The notes: generated from the letters alone by a model not told the origin. A stretch of DNA of 13,376 nt from Larix sibirica (GCA_004151065.3 NWUY0300010097.1:11097-24472), one strand, 5' to 3'. Shown: positions 1-8,355, counted from the stretch's first letter. Numbers and translations: made by a program.

Positions 1-384
1 TAAATTGAATTAAAGTGCAAACTCTAACACAAAAGACTTTAGAAAATCATTGTCTAATGCCTCAATGCTGGTGTAGAGTATGTGAATGTGACCAATGGTC
101 CGAGACTTTGATAATCTCTCCTAAAACTTGCTCGACCTCTTGCCTTGAGTTTCTTCATTTCTAAATACTCTTAATGACACATGTCAAGAACGATAACATA
201 AAGCTTGGGAAAATTGCATCTATTCATATTGTAAGACAATTCTTTCTTGTAGTGTGTCTTTGAAGAGGCCATATTGAAATAGGAATTCTATAGGTTGGAT
301 TTTTTTGCATAATTTGTTACACTCATGCAACTTTAATTCGTTTTACATTGCTGTTAAAGTAAAAATATGACCAATTCATCAATA
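1..384. other. Non-coding stretch, nothing recognised
   Basis: This AT-rich sequence has no open frame of note, no RNA gene and no repeat that I recognise. If the HMGR gene downstream is intact it is intron 1 or sequence 5' of it; the window does not decide which. Confidence 0.5.
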
Positions 385-540
385 GGGGCTTGGTTGGTTG
401 GTAAAGTGGGGGTGTTGTTATGCCCCTCGCTGACGCTCAAATCCCCCTAGAGACATTTTTGCCCCTTGTGGGCCATCCCTGCGCAAGTGGCCTATTTCAT
501 AAATTTGGAGCCAGGTGCAAGTCCTGGAGTCTTGTAGAAT
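385..540 (+). repeat. Candidate tRNA-derived SINE fragment
   Basis: A stretch starting GGGGCTTGGTTGGTTGG (385-401) resembles a pol III A box of the tRNA type (consensus TRGCNNARYNGG). A B-box-like motif, CGCTCAAATCC (434-444), lies about 48 bases further on, close to the usual spacing in tRNA genes and tRNA-derived SINEs. A second B-box-like motif, GGTGCAAGTCC, sits at 514-524. No cloverleaf with good stems is evident, so a real tRNA is unlikely. I could not find target-site duplications or a clear 3' tail, so the right end at 540 is a guess. The local sequence is richer in G and C than its flanks, which also suggests an inserted element. Confidence 0.45.
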
Positions 541-1188
541 AGATACCCCATGCTCATGACAACTTATTTGAAGGATCGCTTTTGTGAATTGTGAGTTGTA
601 CTTGCTTCATTGAAATAAATTCTCACGTTGGGGAAGATACAGCTTGCATGTATTGACCATAAGCATCTATCGAAAAAATGCGCATTTCAGTTTATGTTAT
701 GTATCCTATGAGGCTTATCTTGACTAGGAATATGGTTATTCTAGTTTTCTTTGTGTTTCTTATGTGAAAGTCCTATAATCTTCAATTAAATTATGTTGGC
801 ATATTGAAAATGAAATCAACAAAATTGTAAACATACACATATCTGATTTCTAGTATATTCAATAGCCCTCATATTCCTAGCTCTACTTAGAACATTCACA
901 TCATTATCTACCTGATTTAATATTTAGTCTACATTACTTATACTCGTGATATTAAAAGTCAACATATTATGGTTTCTCTTGGTAAAAGATAACATGAAAA
1001 TATAATCTAAGATAAGATAAGATAATTTTATTAATGTCCAATGAATGACCACAAAGTTGGTCAGTGGAATCAAAAGCACCAGTGTGAATAAATAGTGGGA
1101 GTGTGAAAACAACTATCAGTACTCTACTTAAAGCAGAGGATAAACTTACTAACTGACAAATAGAAATATAAATACCACTAAAAGAAGT
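541..1188. other. Non-coding stretch with a short GATAA microsatellite
   Basis: AT-rich sequence with no gene that I can support. The only structure noted is a run of GATAA units near 1008-1025. The short open frames here have no codon pattern or similarity that I recognise. Confidence 0.5.
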
Positions 1189-1611
1189 TCAAATACAAAT
1201 CCATGTTGAGCATATAATGCGGGCACCAAGGCATGCTGGAACTAGAAGTTGAGTGAGTAGAGATAAGGGAAGAAGAGGGATTCCCATTAGAGTCATCAAG
1301 CACTGTGGAGGGAGTGGTGTGCTGAATAATGATGTCATCTGGACTCTGGAGTATATCTGTGGGCCGAAGGGGTCCAACTGTAATCCTGGGAGGAGCTCTA
1401 GATTAAAAAGGCCATCAGTCCTAAAATCTAAGGCTAGGCAGGAGAATCTCTGAATGGAAGATTGGGTGCTTGAGCAGACCTGGAGAGTAGTACTTTTACA
1501 AAGTGAATCAGGCTTTGGGGTCTTGCCTCTGTTATAGAGGGTCTGTCTACCAGCTTGGTGGGATCTGTAATTGGAGCTCCTCAATATGACTTGACATGTG
1601 ACTAATGTCAT
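1189..1611. other. Unrecognised stretch open on both strands
   Basis: The minus strand is free of stops across 1189-1611 (about 140 codons), and a plus-strand frame is open at 1253-1453 (66 codons, containing KHCGGSGVLNNDVIW). The stretch is noticeably richer in G and C than its surroundings. I recognise no domain on either strand. It overlaps the start of the 5' LTR at 1566, so the minus frame cannot be an intact cellular gene unless the LTR boundary is wrong. It could be a worn coding fragment carried by another element, or chance openness caused by local composition. Function unknown. Confidence 0.25.
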
Positions 1612-1846
1612 CGATATTATAATATAGTGTTAGGTTAATTGGTAACCACATTAGTCAATGTGGGGCTACTATATCTTGATGTACTGAGAGGTGTTTAGAT
1701 GAGAGTGAGGTACTTGTGTATTGTGGGTAGCCTATCTTGGAATCCTTGGTGAGTTCTTGCTGCATCATCATCATTAACATAAGCAACGTCTATCACTCTT
1801 CAATCATGTGTTATTATGTATGTGCACCTACATATGAAATTTAACA
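1566..1846 (+). repeat. 5' long terminal repeat
   Basis: It aligns along its length with 3932-4211. Shared blocks include ACATGTGA.TAATG, TAATATA.TG.TAGGTTA, the TTGATGTAC block, TTAGATGAGAG, TCCTTGGT, a TTATTATGT block and the terminal GAAATTTAACA (GGAATTTAACA in the other copy). A TATA-like box (TATATCTT, 1670-1677) is a plausible U3 promoter. The left edge at TGTAATTGG is the point where homology fades and is uncertain by about 10-20 bases; the right edge is fixed by the primer binding site. Confidence 0.7.
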
Positions 1847-1857
1847 TGGTATCAGAG
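1847..1857 (+). other. Primer binding site, tRNA-iMet type
   Basis: TGGTATCAGAG directly follows the LTR end ...TTTAACA. It is complementary to the 3' end of plant initiator methionine tRNA, the commonest primer of plant LTR retrotransposons. This fixes the orientation and the right end of the 5' LTR. Confidence 0.8.
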
Positions 1858-3710
1858 AACGTACCCTAAACCTGTGAAGATTGAAGTTCCAACATCTGAG
1901 ATGGAGACCACAGATTGAAAACCATGGAAGAGAACATTTGTAGGAGACTGAGAAGGCCAAGAACCCTGAAGCAAAAGTAGCAGACTTTGAGACAAAAAAT
2001 TGATGAAATGAAAAAGAGGCATGGAAGTACGTTGAATTTATTTTTAAAAAGGGCTTTAAAAAATCTTTTAATTTCCTGAGTTCAGGATGAGGAGATCAGA
2101 AGTTTGGAATTAGAGGAAGGGAAAACAATTAAAAAATGAGAATGCAAAGTCAGAGGAGAAGCTGTCCAGGTCAGAGATGCACACTTGCAGAGAATCCATC
2201 AAGAAGAGAAGACAATCATATGGAACACCACCACATGAAAGATAGATGTAAATCCTCTTGAGGAAGAAGAAAGTGTTGCACAGACAGAAATTGAAGAGAA
2301 CAGCAGAGATTTCTGTAGTAGATCATCATAACGTGAGAAGAGGAGAAAATTCATTTTTGTGTGCAGAATTTTATGCAGACACTTTTTTAGAAATCTGCAG
2401 CAGACCTAATTGTGGCAGTGAGGAGAAGAAAATGCATAAGAAGAAGAAAGAACAAAAGTGCAAGAAGGTAGACAAAAACTCACATGCAGTAGGAGAATCA
2501 TGAACTTATGAAGTCCACACAGGCAAGAAATTGTGTGAGCAGACAGAAAATATATGCAGGCAGCAAACAGAAAAATCTTGCAGAGATGAGATGCGATTTC
2601 CAGATGGTGTTTTTACTGGAAAAATTGTGCCCTAACACACAGGAAAACGATCCCTAGGAGAGTCGGAGACACCATCTTTTCCAAAGTAAGTGCATCAACT
2701 TTACAGGTTTGTGCTGTAGAATTGCAGCCCTTCTTTCGTAATCTGAAGGAGGGAATTTAATTTTTTTTTCAGTCCAGAAGATTATTTATTTTTTTAAATC
2801 TTTTGGTCACAATTTTAGCAGTCAGGAAGATATTTTTAGCAGTCTAAAGGAAGTGCAGTAAGCAGCAGGTAGCGGGCAGTTATGATAGATGTGGAGGGCA
2901 GAGATGTCTGGAATTTGTTTAGGAGAAATGATCAGAAAGTGCATTCCAGTGGAGATGATTGGAAGCGATACCAGATAACAGAGGTAACGTTTTGGAGTTC
3001 AAACTTCAGATATTTAAAAACAGTCATAAAGGATTGATGATTTTCTAATTTGTCTGGTTAATAAGTTCATTAAAATATTGGGGTAGATGTCAGCTCAATG
3101 GAGGCGATTGTTTTTCTGGATTTGGCCATTCCAGCTTTAAAACAACAGAAAAAAATGTTACAAGGGAAATAAAGCCAGACAGTGACATGAAACCAAAAAC
3201 CATGCCCCAGGAAATACAGAGATGGGAAGAGGAACCCATGCAATTTACCATTTTTTATGTAAACAAGGCCCTGGAAAAAAATGAGATTAAAACCTGTGTA
3301 TGATGAGTAGAAGACCCAAACATGGTGTATGGCAGCGATGGGTGGTGGATGCTCATACACAAATAATAGTCTCAGAATAGAGGGACTGAGAATATTGGCG
3401 ATTGTTTAATGGACAACAAAATAGTTTTTTTTTTTTTAAATTTTCTGGTGGTTGACAAGGATAAGTTGCTAGGGCAGCTGTATATGGCTGGGCGATTTTT
3501 GCTAGCAGGACATTGCCAGGTGACAAATATCATAGCTGGAGGTGTGCATACACTCTAGGAAGCAGCCACAACATTGGATTGTTTGCTAGGTGTTTTCTAG
3601 GTGGGATATGTTTCACCAAGGTATCCTGATTGTCTAATGAACAAGTAAAGTAGTGGGTTTCTACCTTCGAGATGAGGGTGGTGGCATTTAGAGGTTTGTA
3701 CAAGTAGTCC
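1858..3710 (+). other. Internal region of the LTR element, no intact ORF
   Basis: Rich in A and G with repeated GCAGACAGAAA-like words between about 2150 and 2600. The longest forward frame (2258-2503) is lysine-rich low-complexity and matches nothing I know. Another open frame on the minus strand (3070-3360) also looks spurious. A tract of 13 T lies at 3425-3437. This could be the leader or spacer of a LARD-like element, or gag-pol worn beyond recognition. Confidence 0.5.
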
Positions 3711-3866
3711 ATGTACCCAGGATTTTACTCTAGTAAACCAGCGGGCACTGTTGCTGGTTACCCAGGTTACATGTTGGATCGGAGCTTGACCAATAAGCAA
3801 TCTTCATGTTTCTCCTTCGTAAAAGGCTTGAAGAGCACAAGTTTGGGGTCTTTTGTTAAGGGGGGT
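3711..3866 (+). pseudogene. Remnant of copia pol 3' end (RNase H and C-terminus)
   Basis: The forward frame reads PGFYSSKP, then GYPGYMLDRSLTNKQSS, then FVKGLKSTSLGSFVKG. By eye this follows the order of the end of Ty1/copia pol: the PG-G-LF-K strand, the GYTDADWAGS-TDRRSTSG RNase H block, then the FTKGL motif near the C-terminus. The RNase H acidic residues are not kept, and several hundred bases between the two blocks seem to be missing. The polypurine run that follows is where a copia element would have it. Similarity is weak and from memory of the family pattern; a profile search would settle it. Confidence 0.4.
3858..3866 (+). other. Candidate polypurine tract
   Basis: The run AAGGGGGG lies upstream of the 3' LTR, as expected for a plus-strand primer. 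It is about 65 bases from the TGTTATATG where LTR homology begins, further than the normal immediate adjacency. Either the 5' LTR has lost its left end or sequence was inserted between. Confidence 0.4.
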
Positions 3867-3931
3867 ATAATAAGTTGCAAATCTAATTTTTTTGTCAAGT
3901 TGGGATTATAACACGAAAATATAATATATAG

Positions 3932-4211
3932 TGTTATATGTAAGTCACTTAATGTGTTAAGAGACATGTGAGTAATGTGACCAATGCTATAATATAATGC
4001 TAGGTTATGGCTAAGGTGACTAACAACCTTAACCAACCTAAGGATGCTATATATTGATGTACGGAGAGATAGTTAGATGAGAGAGTGGTAGCCCGTCTCA
4101 GTCTCCTTGGTATAGGCTTGCCCAAACATAATTATTAATATAAGTGGCATCTATTATTATCGCCAATCTTGCGCACTATTATGTGTATGCACCCATCTAT
4201 GGAATTTAACA
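3932..4211 (+). repeat. 3' long terminal repeat
   Basis: The partner of 1566-1846, starting TGTTATATG and ending GGAATTTAACA. It carries a TATA box, TATATATT (4048-4055), at the place matching the 5' copy. The length is nearly identical (280 versus 281 bases), which supports the pairing. The flank after it (TTTCT) does not match the flank before the 5' LTR (GGATC). Confidence 0.68.
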
Positions 4212-4736
4212 TTTCTCCCCATTAACTAGATCCTGAAATGTTGTTTTCAAGATATTTAATTTTTTGAAATGCAATAAATAAGGACTTACTCAAGTCGAGA
4301 ACACAACTTAGTAAATTATCTTAAAAGCATGAAAGCTTAAAGGAAATATTGAGCCCAGTGCACTTTGGAATCTAAAGAGTTCCTTCTTTATCTCACAAAG
4401 AAGCAATTCTTGGTCTTTGTAGTTATCTAATCTTAAGTAGTTAATAATACTTAAGTGAGGTTTTCCTTGTAATAAATTTGTTAAGGAGTTCCGTTGGTAC
4501 GATCATTTTATTTTGTCACAGGATGTCTGAAAGCACCCTTTCACAGAAAGAGAGTAGACACAGATTATGGAACAAAATCTCACCACAGGAATATGCCACT
4601 ATAGTAATAGCTTGTAATAGACAGCGATAACAACCAGATGCTAGAGAGAAAAATGTATACTGGTCTTTGTTTGGCATTTACTTTTGCATTTTGTGAGCAT
4701 TTATTGATTATTTATTACGATTTTGTGGTTAAACAG
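4212..4736 (+). other. Probable 3' end of HMGR intron 1
   Basis: Non-coding, AT-rich sequence between the LTR element and the first HMGR exon in view. It ends in a T-rich tract and the acceptor AAACAG (AG at 4735-4736). I see no other gene in it. Confidence 0.6.
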
Positions 4737-4918
4737 GACAAGCAGATTTGCAAAGTTGCAGGGTGTTAAATGTGCCCTTGCTGGTCGAAATCTCTACATG
4801 CGCTTTAACTGTTCAACAGGGGATGCCATGGGAATGAACATGGTCTCCAAGGGTGTGCAAAATGTCTTGGATCACCTACAAGATATATTCCCTGACATGG
4901 ATGTCATCAGCATTTCAG
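4737..4918 (+). other. HMGR: HMGR exon 2
   Basis: It runs from acceptor ...AAACAG|G to donor ATTTCAG|GTCAG and starts on the third base of a split codon, with T-S-R-F-A-K following. It ends after the first base of a glycine codon completed in exon 3, encoding VISISG where other plants have VIGISG. The upstream in-frame bases are intron, not a start. Confidence 0.9.
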
Positions 4919-5956
4919 GTCAGTTCTTTGCAAATGTACTTGAGTTCATTTATTTCTTTCAAGTCTTTTTCTCTCGATAACCCAGGTTGACTGAGCCTAT
5001 CTATCATCTCTCTGTCCCATCTAATCATTTCCTTTTCTTAAAAGCAAGTAGATTTCGGCAAGCATGCTTGCCGACCATGGCACTGCCTTCATGATGTCAA
5101 CATACTGGTTGTGCATCTATCAAAGGAAACTCCTCTTTTTCCTCTTTAAATATATTGTACAACTGAAAAAGGACTAAGGTGAATATGGTTGCTTTTGAAG
5201 GAAACTTCTGTGCTGACAAGAAGGCTACTGCTGTCAACTGGATAGAAGGCCGTGGTAAGTCGGTTGTATGTGAGGCCATCATTAAGGAAGAGGTAGTGAC
5301 AAAGGTCTTAAAGACATCAGTATCGTCGCTTTTAGAACTAAACATGATCAAGAACCTGGCTGGATCTGCTATGGCTGGTGCTATTGGGGGTTATAATGCT
5401 CATGCTGCAAATATCATTTCTGCTATATTCATTGCAACTGGCCAGGATCCAGCTCAAAATGTTGAGAGTTCTCAATGCATTACACTGATGGAAACAGAAA
5501 ACGGGAAGGATCTGCACATTTCTGTGACATTGCCATGCATTGAGGTAACAAAGTTCTCTTGGTTGTTTTAATATGTAATGATAGTTGAATTTCAGGGGAT
5601 CCGTTGAATAATATTCAAGTTCACTCCCTTTGTGGACTTTGCAGGTCGGAACTATCGGTGGGGGTACCCAGTTGGCTTCTCAGGCAGCTTGCTTAAATTT
5701 ACTTGGTGTGAAGGGTGCTAGTTCAGAATTACCTGGATCTAATTCGCAATGCCTTGCAAGAGTTGTGGCCGCCGCAGTGTTAGCTGGAGAACTCTCACTT
5801 ATGTCAGCACTAGCTGCAGGTCATCTGGTCAAAAGTCATATGAAGTATAACAGATCATGCAAAGACATTCTTTCTCAAAGCCCATCCAGTGGCAAGTCTC
5901 TTGGTGAAAGCTCAGATGTTAAAAGTTTTTCCTTAGAACACAGTATGAAGTTATAA
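4737..5956 (+). CDS. HMGR: 3-hydroxy-3-methylglutaryl-CoA reductase, C-terminal exons 2-4 (partial)
   Basis: The enzyme reduces HMG-CoA to mevalonate with two NADPH, the committed step of the cytosolic mevalonate pathway; plant forms sit in the ER membrane with the catalytic domain in the cytosol. The coding join is 4737-4918, 5201-5544, 5645-5956, giving about 278 residues of a protein usually near 560-600. Visible motifs are [15 protein letters not shown] (signature and NADPH site), NFCADKK with the catalytic lysine, [11 protein letters not shown] with the catalytic aspartate, VGTIGGGT, and [14 protein letters not shown] with the catalytic histidine. The NRS after HMKY is the conserved serine phosphorylated in plant and animal enzymes. 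Missing are the start, the N-terminal membrane spans and the first catalytic part with its glutamate, which plants encode in exon 1. There are no frameshifts or stops, so the gene looks functional. Confidence 0.95.
4919..5200 (+). other. HMGR: HMGR intron 2
   Basis: A GT-AG intron of 282 bases, phase 1, with donor GTCAGT and acceptor TTTTGAAG. It contains a perfect 18-base palindrome (5056-5073). Confidence 0.88.
5201..5544 (+). other. HMGR: HMGR exon 3
   Basis: It begins with GA, completing the glycine of GNFCADKK. It then encodes [30 protein letters not shown] and [11 protein letters not shown], and ends PCIE|GTAACA. This is the most conserved part of the HMG-CoA and NADPH binding core. 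Confidence 0.92.
5545..5644 (+). other. HMGR: HMGR intron 3
   Basis: A GT-AG intron of 100 bases, phase 0, with donor GTAACA and acceptor TTTGCAG. Confidence 0.9.
5645..5956 (+). other. HMGR: HMGR exon 4 (last exon)
   Basis: It starts [13 protein letters not shown] and carries [15 protein letters not shown], the SHMKYNRS phosphosite region and a variable serine-rich tail ending SMKL, with stop TAA at 5954-5956. The tail is somewhat longer than in Arabidopsis HMG1, which is common for this end. Confidence 0.92.
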
Positions 5957-6480
5957 TATAACTACAGAGGTATTTTTTAAATATTTTGAGGGTATATCTC
6001 TACTCCAGAATACCTTGATATTTTGTAGTATTGATTGGTTCTTTGATTCCCTTGTAATGTATATACTTCTTGCCAAGGGATGTCTCTATTTTCTTGATAG
6101 CCTATAGGCATTTTGAATTCAGGCTTTTAGGCAGTGAAATCAATCCATTGGATATCATCACTTTTTGCACTGGTATTTTAATGGGAATATTCTTCAACAT
6201 CGTTTGCTTTGGTTTGCATTCTGTCAGGAAGATATTAATTGTTTCGTGGATTACATCTTGCTTTTAAATTCCAAAGCAATAATGTGGAAGCATTTGTTTT
6301 ATTTCTGTATGATAAGAGGCCAGACTAATTGAAAACATGTATGTATGTATCTTCTTTTTCTAAAACTAGTTTATGTTTATAACAGAAAGATGACAAGGTC
6401 TTCATTTGCAGCACAAGAAAACTTTAACAACTCACAGAATAAATATAGTGGATCCTTTGTTGGGTTCTTGCTCTTAGTGA
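5957..6480 (+). other. HMGR 3' UTR and downstream flank
   Basis: T-rich sequence typical of a plant 3' UTR, with TGTAATGTATATA (6053-6065) as a possible far-upstream poly(A) element. One AATAAA lies at 6438-6443, nearly 500 bases after the stop, so the real poly(A) site may be earlier and use a weaker signal. A 65-codon open frame at 6070-6267 looks spurious. Confidence 0.45.
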
Positions 6481-6482
6481 AT

Positions 6483-6508
6483 TCCACCATATTTTGTGGA
6501 ATGGTGGA
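6483..6508. repeat. Short inverted repeat (hairpin)
   Basis: TCCACCAT (6483-6490) and ATGGTGGA (6501-6508) form a perfect 8-bp stem with a 10-base loop. It is followed at about 6530-6610 by three loose copies of a GATGCTGTGGAAGTT-like word. Role unknown; it may be a scrap of a mobile element. Confidence 0.4.
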
Positions 6509-6754
6509 TTTGATCTGACCCAGTTGTGGTGTTGCTGTGGAAGATTTACACAACGTAGTTCCTGTGATGCTGTGTAAGTTAACGAAGTTACAGTGATGCT
6601 GTGGAAGTTTTAGGTAATTGAACAATTCATGTTGATGGTCATTCTTTTTGCACCCTCTTTATTCTTTCTTACATTTTTGTTCACTTTTTAAATTTGCACA
6701 TCAATAGCCATGGTATTGTTAATTTTTAGTGCAGCTGCGAGACCCANTTCCTAG

Positions 6755-7772
6755 GCCCCGATGCTCCTGCATCAAAAATGCTTCTATATTTGTGTGATAT
6801 TCCTCGACATTTCTATATAGACAGTGTAGCCCCAAAATTCACATCCATATAAGATAACAAGAGTGATAAGTGTCTCAAAGAGGAGTTCCTTTTTAGTAAC
6901 AACTAAAATTCCATTTATTATAGTTAATCTCGAGGCCAAAATAGGTTTTCCACCCTCCATTATTCATTTTCAATGCTATAGTTCCAATTGAGCTTGTGAT
7001 GAATATCAACTTTAGGATACCTATATGAAGTACAACTTCCTCTAAGTTTGTATTGTCAAACACAAAACTAGAGTAAATAACCATTTTCGATTTCATTATT
7101 ACAACCGTTGCTTGTTAGTATTCACTACATCCCATTCTAGTTCAGAAATCCTTGAGAATTTTTAGTTTCTTATTTAGATTAGGGGGACGACATGCCATAA
7201 GAACAACAACAACATATGAAGAATGATAATGACTATCCGAGTTAAAGTAGTTCCAACACAATTTGCTTGTTCCAAACACGCCTCTAACTTGTCAATGTTA
7301 ATGCCAAAAGGGGTAGTGAACAAGGGACAACCTTACTTAACTCCTATTAATTGATTTCTTCCTATCAACGCTTACAATTCATGAACTTAGGAATAATATT
7401 CTTGTGCAACCTTATTGCAGAGAGTCTCAACTCAAAGGGATCCCTTAACAATTTTAACCTATTCCAAAGGTTATATCTAGGAACTATGATAAAAGAATTC
7501 ATAAAGTCAATGAAGCAACACAAGAGATCTGTGTGTTATTATAAAGACATTCCCCCATGATGATCCTAAGTATAACTAGGTAGTCCACAGTTAAATGATA
7601 ACTTATAAAAAGGCTTGGACTTTTATCGTGATTTTCTAACAAAATGCTAGTCTTCTTTTCTAGAATCATTTGGTTAAAAGATGGCTAATTATAATGGTCA
7701 TATAATTAGAGGGCTTGTGTTTATTCTCACTTTTAAAAATGAAAACAAAGAAGCTTTGAGTCTTGATGGCCA
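6755..7772 (-). pseudogene. Decayed LINE reverse transcriptase, RTE-like
   Basis: Read on the minus strand from 7770 to 6755, in shifting frames, the order is that of a non-LTR retrotransposon RT. It shows FKSENKHKPSNYMTIIISH (about 7745-7680), GECLYNN (about 7550), NLWNRLK and FELRLSAIRLHKN (about 7470-7395), GCPLFTTPFGINIDKLEAC (7332-7276), YVVVVLMA in place of YADDIVLMA (7216-7193) and NLNKKLKILKDF. The 7096-6893 frame follows with NTNLEEV and NNGGWKTYFGLE, then KKELLFETL and ILYGCEFWG (6895-6831), then DAGASG near 6760. Stops and frameshifts are many and both catalytic aspartates are lost, so it is dead. No endonuclease domain is seen upstream. RTE-like is my best family guess from the GWK-YFGLE and ILYGCE-WG blocks. 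Confidence 0.8.
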
Positions 7773-7957
7773 GATCAAGGGATTGGTGTTATTACTAAGA
7801 CATTCCCCGATAATGATCTATGCATAACTAGGTGATTCACAATTAAATGATAACTTCTAAAATAGGGTTGTCCTTTTACCAATTTTTGTGATTTTTTAAC
7901 CAAATGTTAATCTTTTTTTGGAGAAATAATTTGTTAAAAGATAGCTAATTATAATCA
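7773..7957 (-). repeat. Second copy of the LINE RT N-terminal segment
   Basis: It repeats 7526-7710 in tandem with a period of about 247 bases. Both copies share GACATTCCCC, ATGATC.TA, ATAACTAGGT, CACA.TTAAATGATAACTT and AGCTAATTATAAT. On the minus strand it again gives the ISYLL ... GECLSNNT block. It is truncated at its minus-strand 5' side relative to the first copy. Either a local tandem duplication or a second LINE insertion of the same family would explain it. Confidence 0.7.
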
Positions 7958-8310
7958 GCAGGCACGATTGAAAATAACCATAATATTCTTTATAGACTCT
8001 CCTAAACAAAGGATGAGATCTCAAGAACTATCTTTCGAGCATATTTTATTTCTGGGTTATTGTATTCAAAGCCATTAGTGATCCATTTTCTTGGAGAACA
8101 TCTTAGGCTTGTAAATACCAAGTAGAAATGTAGCATTTCACCTCGACCTTCTTATTTATGATGATAAAAAGACATAGAGGGTTATGTTCACAAGGAAATA
8201 TGGAGACAAAAGTATTGTATTGGGTGCTCGGTTCACATCACTTCCGCTTTTGCAATCAAGGCTTTCTACTAGGCCTCTTGGGAGGAAATACTTTGTGACA
8301 TCTTAGTCCA
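7958..8310. other. Non-coding stretch between LINE fragments
   Basis: No gene, repeat or RNA that I can name. It may be LINE sequence too worn to see, or the host flank of nested insertions. Confidence 0.4.
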
Positions 8311-8355
8311 GTGCTCAAATGGTAGAGACGTCTGCTTTGACAAGAAGGGAATGCA
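8311..8355 (+). repeat. tRNA-like 5' half, tRNA relic or SINE head
   Basis: GTGCTCAAATGGTAGAG followed by CGTCTGCTTTG resembles the D-arm and anticodon-stem side of plant tRNA-Ala, where AGCTCAAATGGTAGAG precedes GCTTTGC. No T-arm or B box (GGTTCGANTCC) follows, so this is not a working tRNA. It may be a truncated SINE or a tRNA fossil. Confidence 0.35.

Larger units (their letters stand above)
1566..4211 (+). mobile_element. Degraded LTR retrotransposon, non-autonomous, probably Ty1/copia-type
   Basis: Two direct repeats of about 280 bp (1566-1846 and 3932-4211) begin TGT and end TTTAACA. They flank an internal region of about 2.1 kb. The 5' repeat is followed at once by TGGTATCAGAG, the usual plant primer binding site for initiator tRNA-Met. 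A G-rich polypurine run (3858-3866) lies upstream of the 3' repeat. The internal region has no intact gag or pol; it is purine-rich with many stops, and only a short stretch near 3711-3866 resembles copia pol. The LTRs differ at many positions (roughly a quarter to a third by eye) and no target-site duplication is visible, so the insertion is old. It has the same orientation as HMGR and probably lies in its intron 1. Confidence 0.72.

Noticed and set aside
385-460. A functional tRNA gene
   Set aside because: The A- and B-box-like motifs are present but no acceptor, D, anticodon and T stems pair well.
2258-2503. Lysine-rich 81-codon forward frame
   Set aside because: Low-complexity purine-rich DNA inside the LTR element; it resembles no gag or other known protein.
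3070-3360. 96-codon open frame on the minus strand
   Set aside because: It lies inside the LTR element, has no domain I recognise, and is opposite to the element's transcription; more likely chance.
5097-5351. 84-codon minus-strand frame across HMGR exon 3
   Set aside because: It is the antisense shadow of a clearly conserved HMGR exon.
6070-6267. 65-codon frame with hydrophobic stretches after HMGR
   Set aside because: Falls in the likely 3' UTR or flank, T-rich DNA gives hydrophobic residues by chance, and it continues no HMGR domain.
7351-7560. 69-codon plus-strand frame
   Set aside because: It is the complement of the LINE RT segment that reads NLWNRLK on the minus strand.
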